From Spirochaeta sp. (lineage in GTDB: Bacteria > Spirochaetota > Spirochaetia > DSM-27196 > SLAA01), in the NCBI GenBank assembly GCA_020201015.1, contig JAIVHN010000291.1, positions 1 to 5,341 on the forward strand: DNA of 5,341 nucleotides, given 5' to 3'. Shown one piece after another: positions 1-5,340 of this stretch; the first letter of the stretch is position 1; each line of letters opens with the position of its first letter. Below the pieces are notes generated by a model. It made no database searches, was not told the DNA's origin, and saw nothing but the letters and a program-made list of their open reading frames with translations. The position numbers were made by a program, and so were the translations under genes.

Positions 1-2
1 TT

Positions 3-884
3 GGCGGAGTTTCGGTCAGCATACGGCCTGGAGAAGTTGTCGGCTTAGTCGGCGAGTCAGGTTCAGGAAAAACAACAACCGGCCGCTCAATCCTTGGCCT
101 TCTTGACCACGTGTACTGTAGCGGCTCGGTAGAGTTTAACGGCGTTGACCTTGCTAAGCTGAACCGCAAGCAGATGCGCCCCTTTCGAAAAGACCTACAG
201 CTTGTTTTCCAGGATCCTTACTCTAGTTTGAACCCGCGCATGAACGTAGGCGATATCATTGGTGAAGGCATTGGAGTCCACCATTTGGCCCGTGGCAAAG
301 AGAAAGAGAAGCGCGTCATTGAACTACTCGAGAGGGTGGGGCTGTCCGATGAACACATGAAACGGTATCCTCACGAGTTTTCAGGAGGACAAAGGCAGCG
401 AATAGCTATTGCCCGGGCTTTGTCGGTAGAGCCACGCCTCATAGTTGCCGACGAGCCGGTTTCGGCTCTCGACGTTTCTATTCAGGCACAGATCATTAAC
501 CTCCTGCTTGATTTGCGAGATGAGTTTGGTTTGGCTTTGTTGTTCATTGCCCATGACCTTGGGGTTGTTGAGTACGTGTCCGACCGGGTAATTGTCATGT
601 ACCTTGGAAAGATGATGGAAGTGGCACCGGCCAAGGAGCTGTACCGGAATCCTATTCACCCCTACACCCAAGCGCTCCTCTCTGCCATACCCCGTATTGA
701 CCCCGGAGCCAAGGAAGTGCGCCAGGTTCTCCACGGCGATATTCCCAGCCCTATTAACCCACCATCAGGCTGCGTGTTCAGGACTCGTTGTCCAATAGCT
801 ACCGCTGAGTGCGCGAATATTGAGCCGCCCTTGGAAGAGGTAGGGCCGGGACATCTTAAGGCGTGTATTCACCGGCCGGAGTGA
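3..884 (+). CDS. Oligopeptide/dipeptide ABC transporter ATP-binding protein (OppF/DppF type), 5' partial
   Basis: Cytoplasmic ATPase subunit that powers peptide import through a membrane permease pair. The frame is open from the window edge, and 293 residues are present. Counting from the first in-window codon, I see Walker A GESGSGKTT (17-25, Lys23), a Q-loop QDPYSSLNP (Gln70), signature SGGQRQRIAIARAL (127-140), Walker B LIVADEP (Asp150, Glu151) and the H-loop His184. The peptide-importer C-terminal extension follows, with NPIHPYTQALLSAIP and cysteines 257, 263, 270 and 288 (C-x5-C-x6-C-x17-C). In some family members these cysteines bind a [4Fe-4S] cluster. 'QDPYSSLNPRM' fits the F-type partner better than OppD/DppD, which usually reads QDPMTSLNP. 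Family members are about 320-330 residues, so some 30 N-terminal residues lie upstream of the window. The internal GTG at 111 is not the start because Walker A precedes it. The substrate cannot be told from the sequence. The family call is very secure. Confidence 0.95.
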   Translation, partial: GGVSVSIRPGEVVGLVGESGSGKTTTGRSILGLLDHVYCSGSVEFNGVDLAKLNRKQMRPFRKDLQLVFQDPYSSLNPRMNVGDIIGEGIGVHHLARGKEKEKRVIELLERVGLSDEHMKRYPHEFSGGQRQRIAIARALSVEPRLIVADEPVSALDVSIQAQIINLLLDLRDEFGLALLFIAHDLGVVEYVSDRVIVMYLGKMMEVAPAKELYRNPIHPYTQALLSAIPRIDPGAKEVRQVLHGDIPSPINPPSGCVFRTRCPIATAECANIEPPLEEVGPGHLKACIHRPE

Positions 885-894
885 CACTCCGGCC
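874..894. terminator. GC-rich perfect inverted repeat between convergent genes, possible shared 3' hairpin
   Basis: Ten-base arms (ggccggagtg at 874-883, cactccggcc at 885-894) are perfectly complementary around a single central A. As RNA this would fold to at least an 8-bp stem with a 5-base loop. The repeat contains the TGA stop (882-884) of the peptide transporter ATPase and ends 4 bp before the stop codon of the convergent minus-strand operon, so it could serve as a 3' end or stability hairpin for both. No T-run follows the stem on either strand, so it is not a classical intrinsic terminator. Confidence 0.45.
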
Positions 895-898
895 CGGC

Positions 899-1273
899 CT
901 AAGCCCGCCCCGGGAGCGTCATGGTTGCAATAATATCGACACCAGTATCGTGATAGTTTTCTATTAAGGACGAGCCACGTTTTACCGGCAGGGTAATTTT
1001 CATGCTGTACAATTCCTGCAGCAGTTCGTCAATTGTCTCTTTGGGAATTGATGCGGTTGTACGAACAGGGAGCCGAGGAAACTCCTCGGAATCGGTTGCT
1101 ACCGTACAGGTTACCATGCGTTTTGGTGCAAGGTACTCCTCCTCTCCGTATACTTTCCCCCGCCCACACTTGTTGCCCTTGACTACTATGGAGCCGTTTT
1201 CCTCGTAAACCGTCATGCGGCAACCAATGGGACAACTTATACAGATCATTTCTTTGGTCTCGGCTGCACTCAT
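899..1273 (-). CDS. DUF1667 family four-cysteine protein, GlpA-like operon partner
   Basis: A 124-residue soluble protein that I recognise as DUF1667, a family usually encoded beside GlpA-like dehydrogenases and FAD oxidoreductases. The N-terminus holds ICISCPIGC and a later Cys-Gly-Arg-Gly, giving C11, C14, C18 and C36 (C-x2-C-x3-C-x17-C). This is a likely metal or Fe-S site. The rest has the family's RLPVRT...IPKE...LPVKRGSSLIEN...TGVDIIAT pattern. Its function is not firmly established; an electron-transfer or accessory role for the two upstream flavoproteins is inference from gene order. The ATG overlaps the stop of the preceding gene by 4 bp (ATGA at 1270-1273), and a very strong Shine-Dalgarno GGAGGTGA (1281-1288) sits 7 bases upstream, inside the upstream coding region. 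It is the last gene of the operon. The length is normal for the family and no damage is visible. Confidence 0.9.
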   Translation of the reverse strand: MSAAETKEMICISCPIGCRMTVYEENGSIVVKGNKCGRGKVYGEEEYLAPKRMVTCTVATDSEEFPRLPVRTTASIPKETIDELLQELYSMKITLPVKRGSSLIENYHDTGVDIIATMTLPGRA

Positions 1274-2436
1274 TGTACGCTCACCTCCAGTATCGAGTCG
1301 GGCTCTAAGGTCCAGTTCTCAACGTCTTTTGGTGTCAGTTTAACGCTGACCATTTCCGATGGTTGAACGTGACTCAGTTTCTTCTCCTTGACGATGGTGT
1401 TATTCACCTTCATGACCAGCTGTGCGTTATTCTTAACAATCAGTGTTCGTAGATACATCTTGTCCGGCGATTCCGGATTGATCATGCCGGGACTCACGTA
1501 GCGTACATTTGCACCGGCTTTAATTCGCACCTGCCGGTTGGGCTTTTTGTTCTGGATCCATGCAACGGCATACGCACCGGTGCGGCGAGCTTCTTCGGCT
1601 GCGTAGTCTGCAAGGTCATGCACATGCAACACGTTGCCGCAGGAGAAAATACCAGGTATCGAGGTCATCATGGTCGAGTCCACTACGGCGCCACTGGTGA
1701 TGGGTGAAATATCGACGCCAGCGTTCTCGGACAACTCGTTCTCCGGTACGAGGCCTACCGAAAGAAGGAGCGTGTCGCACGGAATCTCAAAGGATTGCTC
1801 CTCGTCGGGAATGCCGTTTACCAGCGGCGAGACGGTTACCTTCTCCACTCGGTTTTGGCCGTCAATACGTGAAACAACATGCGAAAGATACAGCGGTATC
1901 TTAAAGTCGTTGAGACACTGGACGATGTTGCGCGTGAGCCCAGCCGGGTAGGGTTGGATCTCTACAACGCCGTGCACCTTTGCCCCGACCCAGGTCATGC
2001 GGCGCGCCATAATGAGGCCAATATCGCCAGAGCCAACTATCACAACGTTTTTTCCCGGAATGTAGCCCTCTACGTTAACGAGACGTTGGGCCAGACCGGC
2101 GGTAAATACTCCGGCAGGTCGCGTGCCCGGAGAACAGAAAAGCTCTTTTCCGTGCTCAGACTCTTCAATGCTGTCGACGGTTGTGCTGAGAAAGACATCG
2201 GTGTTGGCGTCGGCCACCAGATCCATAAACTCCTCGGCAAACTCTGGCCCGGAGAGTTCCTGTTTGAACTCCTGTACGCCGAAACCGTTGTGGATACATT
2301 GCATCAGTATTCCGCCAAGTTGGTTCTCACGCTCGACAATAGCGCACGAAAGTCCTTGCCTGCGAACCTCTACCGCGGCAGCCATACCCGCAGCTCCGCC
2401 TCCAATTACGGCGACGTCGTATGTGCGTTCCTGCAT
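1270..2436 (-). CDS. NAD(P)/FAD-dependent oxidoreductase of a GlpA-like operon, with apparent internal deletion
   Basis: A 388-residue cytoplasmic flavoprotein of the pyridine-nucleotide-disulphide oxidoreductase fold, the usual partner of the GlpA-like enzyme encoded just upstream. Visible motifs are the FAD dinucleotide fold VIGGGAAG (10-17), QLGGILMQCIHNGFG (39-53), PGTRPAGVFTAG (103-114), a second dinucleotide fold VVIVGSGDIG (131-140), CDTLLLSVGLVPENELS (220-236) and CGNVLHVHDLADYAAEEA (266-283). It probably relays electrons between the dehydrogenase and NAD(P) or another carrier; this is inference. ATG 2436 is chosen because AGGAG (2444-2448) lies 7 bases upstream and the FAD fold begins a few residues later. 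A longer frame from 2502 would add 22 unlikely residues inside the upstream gene. Odd: between VDSI (87-90) and PGTRPAG only 12 residues remain. As I recall, relatives have about 35-40 there, including the strand 'LAMGCRERxRGALxIPG'. The total is also short compared with the roughly 415-420 I recall. The frame is intact, so the protein may be impaired or the gene recently damaged. Confidence 0.9.
   Translation of the reverse strand: MQERTYDVAVIGGGAAGMAAAVEVRRQGLSCAIVERENQLGGILMQCIHNGFGVQEFKQELSGPEFAEEFMDLVADANTDVFLSTTVDSIEESEHGKELFCSPGTRPAGVFTAGLAQRLVNVEGYIPGKNVVIVGSGDIGLIMARRMTWVGAKVHGVVEIQPYPAGLTRNIVQCLNDFKIPLYLSHVVSRIDGQNRVEKVTVSPLVNGIPDEEQSFEIPCDTLLLSVGLVPENELSENAGVDISPITSGAVVDSTMMTSIPGIFSCGNVLHVHDLADYAAEEARRTGAYAVAWIQNKKPNRQVRIKAGANVRYVSPGMINPESPDKMYLRTLIVKNNAQLVMKVNNTIVKEKKLSHVQPSEMVSVKLTPKDVENWTLEPDSILEVSVQ
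1281..1288 (-). promoter_or_regulatory. Strong ribosome binding site for the DUF1667 gene
   Basis: On the minus strand GGAGGTGA lies 7 bases before the ATG at 1273, within the last codons of the upstream oxidoreductase gene. It fixes the start and, with the ATGA overlap, points to coupled but independently strong initiation. Confidence 0.8.
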
Positions 2437-2443
2437 AATATAG

Positions 2444-2448
2444 CTCCT
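2444..2448 (-). promoter_or_regulatory. Ribosome binding site that sets the oxidoreductase start
   Basis: Minus-strand AGGAG lies 7 bases before ATG 2436. It overlaps the TAG stop (2447-2449) of the GlpA-like gene, so ribosomes finishing that gene arrive directly on this site. This supports 2436 over the upstream in-frame ATG at 2502. Confidence 0.75.
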
Positions 2449-3910
2449 ACAACCGGCCGGTAAGAACAACGCTTTCACGTCCGTTCTTTGTGATCTGATC
2501 ATACTCCATTCCTGTTTCTCGCATGATCAGTTTAATAATCTTGTAACTACAGAAACCGCCTTGGCAGCGTCCCATCTGGGCCCGGGTAAAGTACTTGACC
2601 CCATCAAGTGTTGTGTGTCCGGCGTGAATCGCGGCCACAATTTCGGCCTCAGATATCTTCTCACAGCGGCATATCAGATTCCCATACGCGGCGTCCTTTT
2701 TCAGCAACTCATCAGCTTCAAAAGGCGAGTAGTCACGAATCCGTGGCAACTTTTTCACAATTGGGTCGTAGTCAGGTTTCTCGGTAAGACGGCAGCCAGC
2801 TTTTTTCAAAAGATCTTTGACATACTCACCAATTGCGGGTGCTGCTGTGAGCCCCGGTGACTGAATGCCTGCAACCTGAATGAAGTTGGGTGCCTTCTCG
2901 GATATATCGATGTAGAAATCACCCTCCGGTAACAAGGCCGGGCGCAGGCCGGAAAACGCGGCAATAACATCGGTCTGAGATACCGAGGGAACCATCTTGC
3001 GCGCCTGGTCCAGTATCTGGCTAAGCTTGTCGGCATTGGTGGAGAGATCCGTCTTGTCCTCAATTTCCTCTGCCGTAGGGCCAATGAGTACGGTGCCTTC
3101 GACCGTTGGGATCACCAGCATTCCTTTTGACACCTTAGTCGGTACCGGGAAGAGAACTCGGTTGGGACAGGCTTTTGTCTTGCGGTCCAGCAAGTAGTAC
3201 TCACCCTTGCGCGGAGTGATCTGAAACTCTTCCGCTCCAAATATACTGGAAATCTTATCCGCAAAAAGCCCGGCTGCATTCACAACATAGCGTGCCTCAA
3301 CAACCCTGCCGTCGGCGGCATGAACTATATGTTTCTCCCCGGAGCGTTCGGCCTTTACAACCTCGAACTCACGCAGCAGATGCACGCCGTTTTTCACGGC
3401 CGACTCAACAACTGAAAAGACAAAGCGGTACGGCTCAATGACGCCACCGCCAGGTGCATGGAGGCCACCAACGCAGTCGCTCTCAAGTTTGGGCTCAAGC
3501 TCAAACATCCGTTCGCGGGAACACATCTCAATCCCAATTGCACCGTTCTCCACGCCCTGGTTGTAGAGGTGGCCGATATACTTCATCTCTTCGTCATTGA
3601 GGGCAACCACCAAAATGCCACATCTGGAAAAAGGAAAGTCGAGCTCACGTTGCAGGCGGTCGTACATAAGGTTGCCGCGGATCTCAAGCTGGGTCTTTAA
3701 ATACTTGGGACTATGATGAAATCCACCGTGAATAATTCCGGAGTTGGCCTTGGAGACACCAAAGGAGACATCGGCTTCTTTCTCAATAAGTGCAACCTCG
3801 GCCTCATAGGCCGAGAGTTGTCGTGCAATGCAAGCACCACTGATACCCGCTCCGATAATTGCTATATCGACCTTGGTGCGGTCGCCTACAGCATTGCTTT
3901 TACTCTGCAT
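2447..3910 (-). CDS. GlpA-like FAD-dependent dehydrogenase with C-terminal [2Fe-2S] BFD-like domain
   Basis: A 487-residue flavoprotein of the DAO / glycerol-3-phosphate dehydrogenase family that probably oxidises sn-glycerol-3-phosphate to dihydroxyacetone phosphate anaerobically. A related 2-hydroxy-acid substrate, as for L-2-hydroxyglutarate oxidases, is the main alternative. The FAD fold IAIIGAGISGACIAR spans 16-30, followed by the typical NSGIIHGGFHHSPKYLK (56-72), VVNAAGLFADKI (209-220), the GLRPALLP region (321-328) and GIQSPGLTAAPAIGEYV (348-364). A BFD-like domain then carries C414, C416, C449 and C454 (C-x-C-x32-C-x4-C; 'CRC...GRCQGGFC'), which should bind a [2Fe-2S] cluster. No membrane segments are seen, so electrons must leave through partner proteins. 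Start ATG 3910 has AGGAG (3919-3923) 7 bases upstream. It is the first gene of a three-gene minus-strand operon. No glycerol kinase, glycerol facilitator or GlpC-like Fe-S subunit lies in the window. The architecture call is secure; the substrate is moderately sure. Confidence 0.92.
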   Translation of the reverse strand: MQSKSNAVGDRTKVDIAIIGAGISGACIARQLSAYEAEVALIEKEADVSFGVSKANSGIIHGGFHHSPKYLKTQLEIRGNLMYDRLQRELDFPFSRCGILVVALNDEEMKYIGHLYNQGVENGAIGIEMCSRERMFELEPKLESDCVGGLHAPGGGVIEPYRFVFSVVESAVKNGVHLLREFEVVKAERSGEKHIVHAADGRVVEARYVVNAAGLFADKISSIFGAEEFQITPRKGEYYLLDRKTKACPNRVLFPVPTKVSKGMLVIPTVEGTVLIGPTAEEIEDKTDLSTNADKLSQILDQARKMVPSVSQTDVIAAFSGLRPALLPEGDFYIDISEKAPNFIQVAGIQSPGLTAAPAIGEYVKDLLKKAGCRLTEKPDYDPIVKKLPRIRDYSPFEADELLKKDAAYGNLICRCEKISEAEIVAAIHAGHTTLDGVKYFTRAQMGRCQGGFCSYKIIKLIMRETGMEYDQITKNGRESVVLTGRL

Positions 3911-3950
3911 TGGGTAAGCTCCTGGGTTACTGAGTTATTGATCTATGCCG

Positions 3951-3971
3951 CGAAAGCGAGATAAGCGTTCG
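3951..3971. promoter_or_regulatory. Imperfect inverted repeat in the GlpA-like gene leader, possible operator or hairpin
   Basis: Arms cgaaagc (3951-3957) and gcgttcg (3965-3971) pair at 6 of 7 positions around a 7-base spacer. If the promoter proposed at 3989-4017 is right, the repeat falls about +11 to +31 of the transcript. That is a normal place for a repressor site or a leader hairpin. The TTCG/CGAA arms recall DeoR/GlpR-type sites, but this resemblance is weak. Confidence 0.25.
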
Positions 3972-3988
3972 TATTGGTGGACTTTCTT

Positions 3989-4017
3989 AGTATGCCATGG
4001 AATTCCTCGGCTGTAAA
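3989..4017 (-). promoter_or_regulatory. Candidate sigma-70-type promoter for the GlpA-like operon
   Basis: On the minus strand TTTACA (4012-4017, 5 of 6 to TTGACA) is separated by exactly 17 bp from CATACT (3989-3994, 4 of 6 to TATAAT). Transcription would begin near 3982 and leave a leader of about 70 bases before ATG 3910. The spacer holds an imperfect palindrome (3995-4010; central 8 bases GGAATTCC perfect, 12 of 16 positions paired overall) that could be an operator. A competing minus-strand candidate has a perfect TATAAT at 4043-4048 but only a weak -35 (TGGATT, 4067-4072, 18-bp spacer). Confidence 0.4.
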
Positions 4018-4021
4018 ACTC

Positions 4022-4050
4022 TATACAGTGTCACGACCTTGGATTATACT
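4022..4050 (+). promoter_or_regulatory. Candidate sigma-70-type promoter for the rnfD-like gene
   Basis: TATACA (4022-4027, 4 of 6 to TTGACA) and TATACT (4045-4050, 5 of 6 to TATAAT) are separated by 17 bp. Transcription would start near 4057, giving a leader of about 75 bases before ATG 4133. The -10 shares bases with a perfect minus-strand TATAAT (4043-4048), so the two directions could compete for RNA polymerase here. Confidence 0.45.
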
Positions 4051-4083
4051 GAGCGCAATACTCGTAAATCCAATAAATACATC

Positions 4084-4107
4084 GGTCGGTGCATCTCGGC
4101 GCCGGTC
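4084..4107 (+). promoter_or_regulatory. Possible leader hairpin upstream of the rnfD-like gene
   Basis: Bases 4084-4092 can pair with 4099-4107 over nine positions, three of them G-U, around the 6-base loop at 4093-4098. The stem ends about 13 bases before the Shine-Dalgarno GAGG (4121-4124). It has no following U-run and matches no riboswitch class that I recognise. It could affect translation or mRNA stability, or be chance. Confidence 0.25.
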
Positions 4108-4132
4108 TAAAGAAACGTAAGAGGATGAGTCT

Positions 4133-5008
4133 ATGAAAATGATGTATGGAATGCTTATGGCACTTACGCCTGCAGTGTTGTGGGCAACCTATGCTTTTGG
4201 CCCGCAGGCATTGGTGCGGGTACTTGCAGGGGTTATTGCGGCCGTTGCAGCAGAGGCGCTTTTCCAGAAACTAACTCACCAGAAAATTACTTGGAAAGAC
4301 GGGAGTGCAGCTGTTACCGGAATGTTGCTTGGGATGGCTGTGTCCATCTCAACCCCGTGGTACGCAGTGTCGGTCTCGGCAATATTCGGAATTATAGCCG
4401 GTAAGCAGCTGCTTGGCGGCTTTGGTAAGAACCTCTTCAATCCGGCAATGTATGGCCGTCTGTTCTATCTATTTGTCTTCCCCGACTCAATTCTACCTTG
4501 GCGAATGCCATTTGACTTGAGCACCTCCGCAACTCCGCTTGAGGTTCTGCGTGAGACCGGTGCGCCGGGAGGATTTGCGCTTCTTGACATGTTCCTGGGC
4601 CGGATTCCTGGAACCATTGGTGAAATCTCAACTCTTGCGCTGATTCTTGGGTTTTCATTTTTGGTGTATCGCAAGTTTGTGCGCTGGAGGATACCTGCAG
4701 CAGCATTCTCGGTCGTTTTGGTTTTGGCTCTTGTCGCGGGGCACAACCCCTTGTTTTATTTCTTTGCTGGTAGTCTTATGGTAGCGGCCTGTTTTATGGC
4801 TACCGACCCAATGAGCTCACCGCGTTTTCCAAAAGGGCAACTGCTGTTTGGTGCCGGTGTTGGTCTCATCATAATGATGATGCGATGGTTCGGTTGGCAG
4901 ACGCCCGGTGCTTATGAGTTCACGGAGGGCTCCACATTTGCGGTGCTGACCATGAACTTATTCGTCCCCACTCTTAACAAGAAGTTCAAGCCTGCTCCGA
5001 AGACGTAG
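4133..5008 (+). CDS. rnfD: RnfD/NqrB family electron transport subunit (RnfD-like), N-terminally short
   Basis: A 291-residue integral membrane flavoprotein of the RnfD/NqrB family. In Rnf complexes this subunit carries covalent FMN and takes part in electron transfer coupled to Na+ or H+ movement. Family motifs are SAAVTGMLLGMAVS (58-71), GGFGKNLFNPAMYGR (95-109), SATPLEVL (132-139), IPGTIGEISTLALILG (158-173) and ATDPMSSP (223-230). Thr134 in S-A-T-P-L is the expected FMN-attachment threonine. I count eight to ten hydrophobic segments, roughly 6-23, 26-44, 58-75, 78-95, 104-119, 163-179, 187-203, 205-222, 236-252 and 266-279. ATG 4133 has GAGG (4121-4124) 8 bases upstream. An in-frame TAA at 4118-4120 rules out any longer start, so the usual 20-25-residue N-terminal 'SPH' stretch of RnfD is absent. 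It is the first gene of its transcript: rnfC does not precede it and rnfG does not directly follow. An Rnf-like or stand-alone flavinylated role is possible. Confidence 0.88.
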   Translation: MKMMYGMLMALTPAVLWATYAFGPQALVRVLAGVIAAVAAEALFQKLTHQKITWKDGSAAVTGMLLGMAVSISTPWYAVSVSAIFGIIAGKQLLGGFGKNLFNPAMYGRLFYLFVFPDSILPWRMPFDLSTSATPLEVLRETGAPGGFALLDMFLGRIPGTIGEISTLALILGFSFLVYRKFVRWRIPAAAFSVVLVLALVAGHNPLFYFFAGSLMVAACFMATDPMSSPRFPKGQLLFGAGVGLIIMMMRWFGWQTPGAYEFTEGSTFAVLTMNLFVPTLNKKFKPAPKT

Positions 5009-5032
5009 TTCTTTGTCGAGCGCGATACATCT

Positions 5033-5038
5033 GGAGGT
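5033..5038 (+). promoter_or_regulatory. Ribosome binding site of the small membrane protein gene
   Basis: GGAGGT lies 6 bases before ATG 5045. This near-perfect Shine-Dalgarno, only 24 bp past the rnfD-like stop, is the main non-protein evidence that the short downstream frame is a real, co-transcribed gene. Confidence 0.75.
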
Positions 5039-5044
5039 TATACA

Positions 5045-5263
5045 ATGCCTGAGAGTTCTTTAATTCGAGCGATATCTGTAGTAGTGGTCATGCTTATCAT
5101 TGGTTACGGCTGGTTTCCTATAGGCTTCTCCCGTCTCAAAAAGAAGGGAACAGAAGAGTCAGCAGCGCGAAAGCAGGCTAAGCTACAAGCCAAGAAATAC
5201 TCCATAATTGGCGCCTTTCTCTATATGGTGTTTATGTTGAGCTTAGTGCAGCTGTTCGTGTGA
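5045..5263 (+). CDS. Small two-segment membrane protein of unknown function, downstream of rnfD-like gene
   Basis: A 72-residue protein that I do not recognise. Two hydrophobic segments, about residues 7-28 (IRAISVVVVMLIIGYGWFPIGF) and 53-71, flank a highly charged, lysine-rich linker (about 30-51, KKKGTEESAARKQAKLQAKK). By the positive-inside rule the linker would be cytoplasmic and both ends would face outward. There is no cysteine, haem or flavinylation motif and no cleavable signal peptide. It starts 36 bp after the rnfD-like stop with a strong Shine-Dalgarno, so it is almost certainly in the same transcript. A role as an assembly, stability or structural partner of the RnfD-like protein is inference from position. 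In standard rnf operons rnfG would be expected here, and this is not RnfG. Confidence 0.75.
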   Translation: MPESSLIRAISVVVVMLIIGYGWFPIGFSRLKKKGTEESAARKQAKLQAKKYSIIGAFLYMVFMLSLVQLFV

Positions 5264-5310
5264 CCTAACAGCCTGCCGTCCATCCGGCGACATGGGCATG
5301 GGGCAGTCCC

Positions 5311-5340
5311 GTCTATGGTCATCTACGGTTGTCTATGGTG
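5311..5340 (+). repeat. Three degenerate 10-bp tandem repeats at the window edge
   Basis: The units gtctatggtc, atctacggtt and gtctatggtg follow one another with a 10-bp period. Units 1 and 3 match at 9 of 10 bases, and unit 2 differs from unit 1 at three positions. The array may continue past the window. The rest of 5264-5341 holds no supported gene: frames open to the edge at 5292 and 5315 lack a Shine-Dalgarno. There is no hairpin with a T-run, so where the upstream transcript ends is unclear. Confidence 0.5.

Noticed and set aside
111..113. GTG at 111 as the start of the ABC ATPase
   Set aside because: The same frame is open upstream to the window edge and contains the Walker A motif at 51-77, so the gene starts outside the window.
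381..734. A 117-codon minus-strand open frame inside the ABC ATPase gene
   Set aside because: It is the antisense shadow of the conserved signature/Walker B region and has no family features or good start context.
1879..2463. A 194-codon open frame on the plus strand
   Set aside because: It lies antisense inside the FAD oxidoreductase gene, whose protein has clear conserved motifs. The antisense product shows no recognisable domain.
2437..2502. A 22-codon N-terminal extension of the FAD oxidoreductase from ATG 2502
   Set aside because: The extra residues lie inside the upstream gene and do not resemble the family. ATG 2436 has a well-placed AGGAG and starts right before the FAD fold.
4057..4132. 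An FMN riboswitch in the leader of the flavoprotein gene rnfD
   Set aside because: The leader is far too short for an FMN riboswitch and none of its conserved elements is seen.
4465..4746. Minus-strand open frames of about 90 codons inside the rnfD-like gene
   Set aside because: They overlap a gene with clear family motifs, have no ribosome binding site worth noting and give compositionally odd products.
5264..5310. A possible terminator hairpin (gccg/cggc, ctgcc/ggcag) after the small membrane protein gene
   Set aside because: The stems are only 4-5 bp and no T-run follows.
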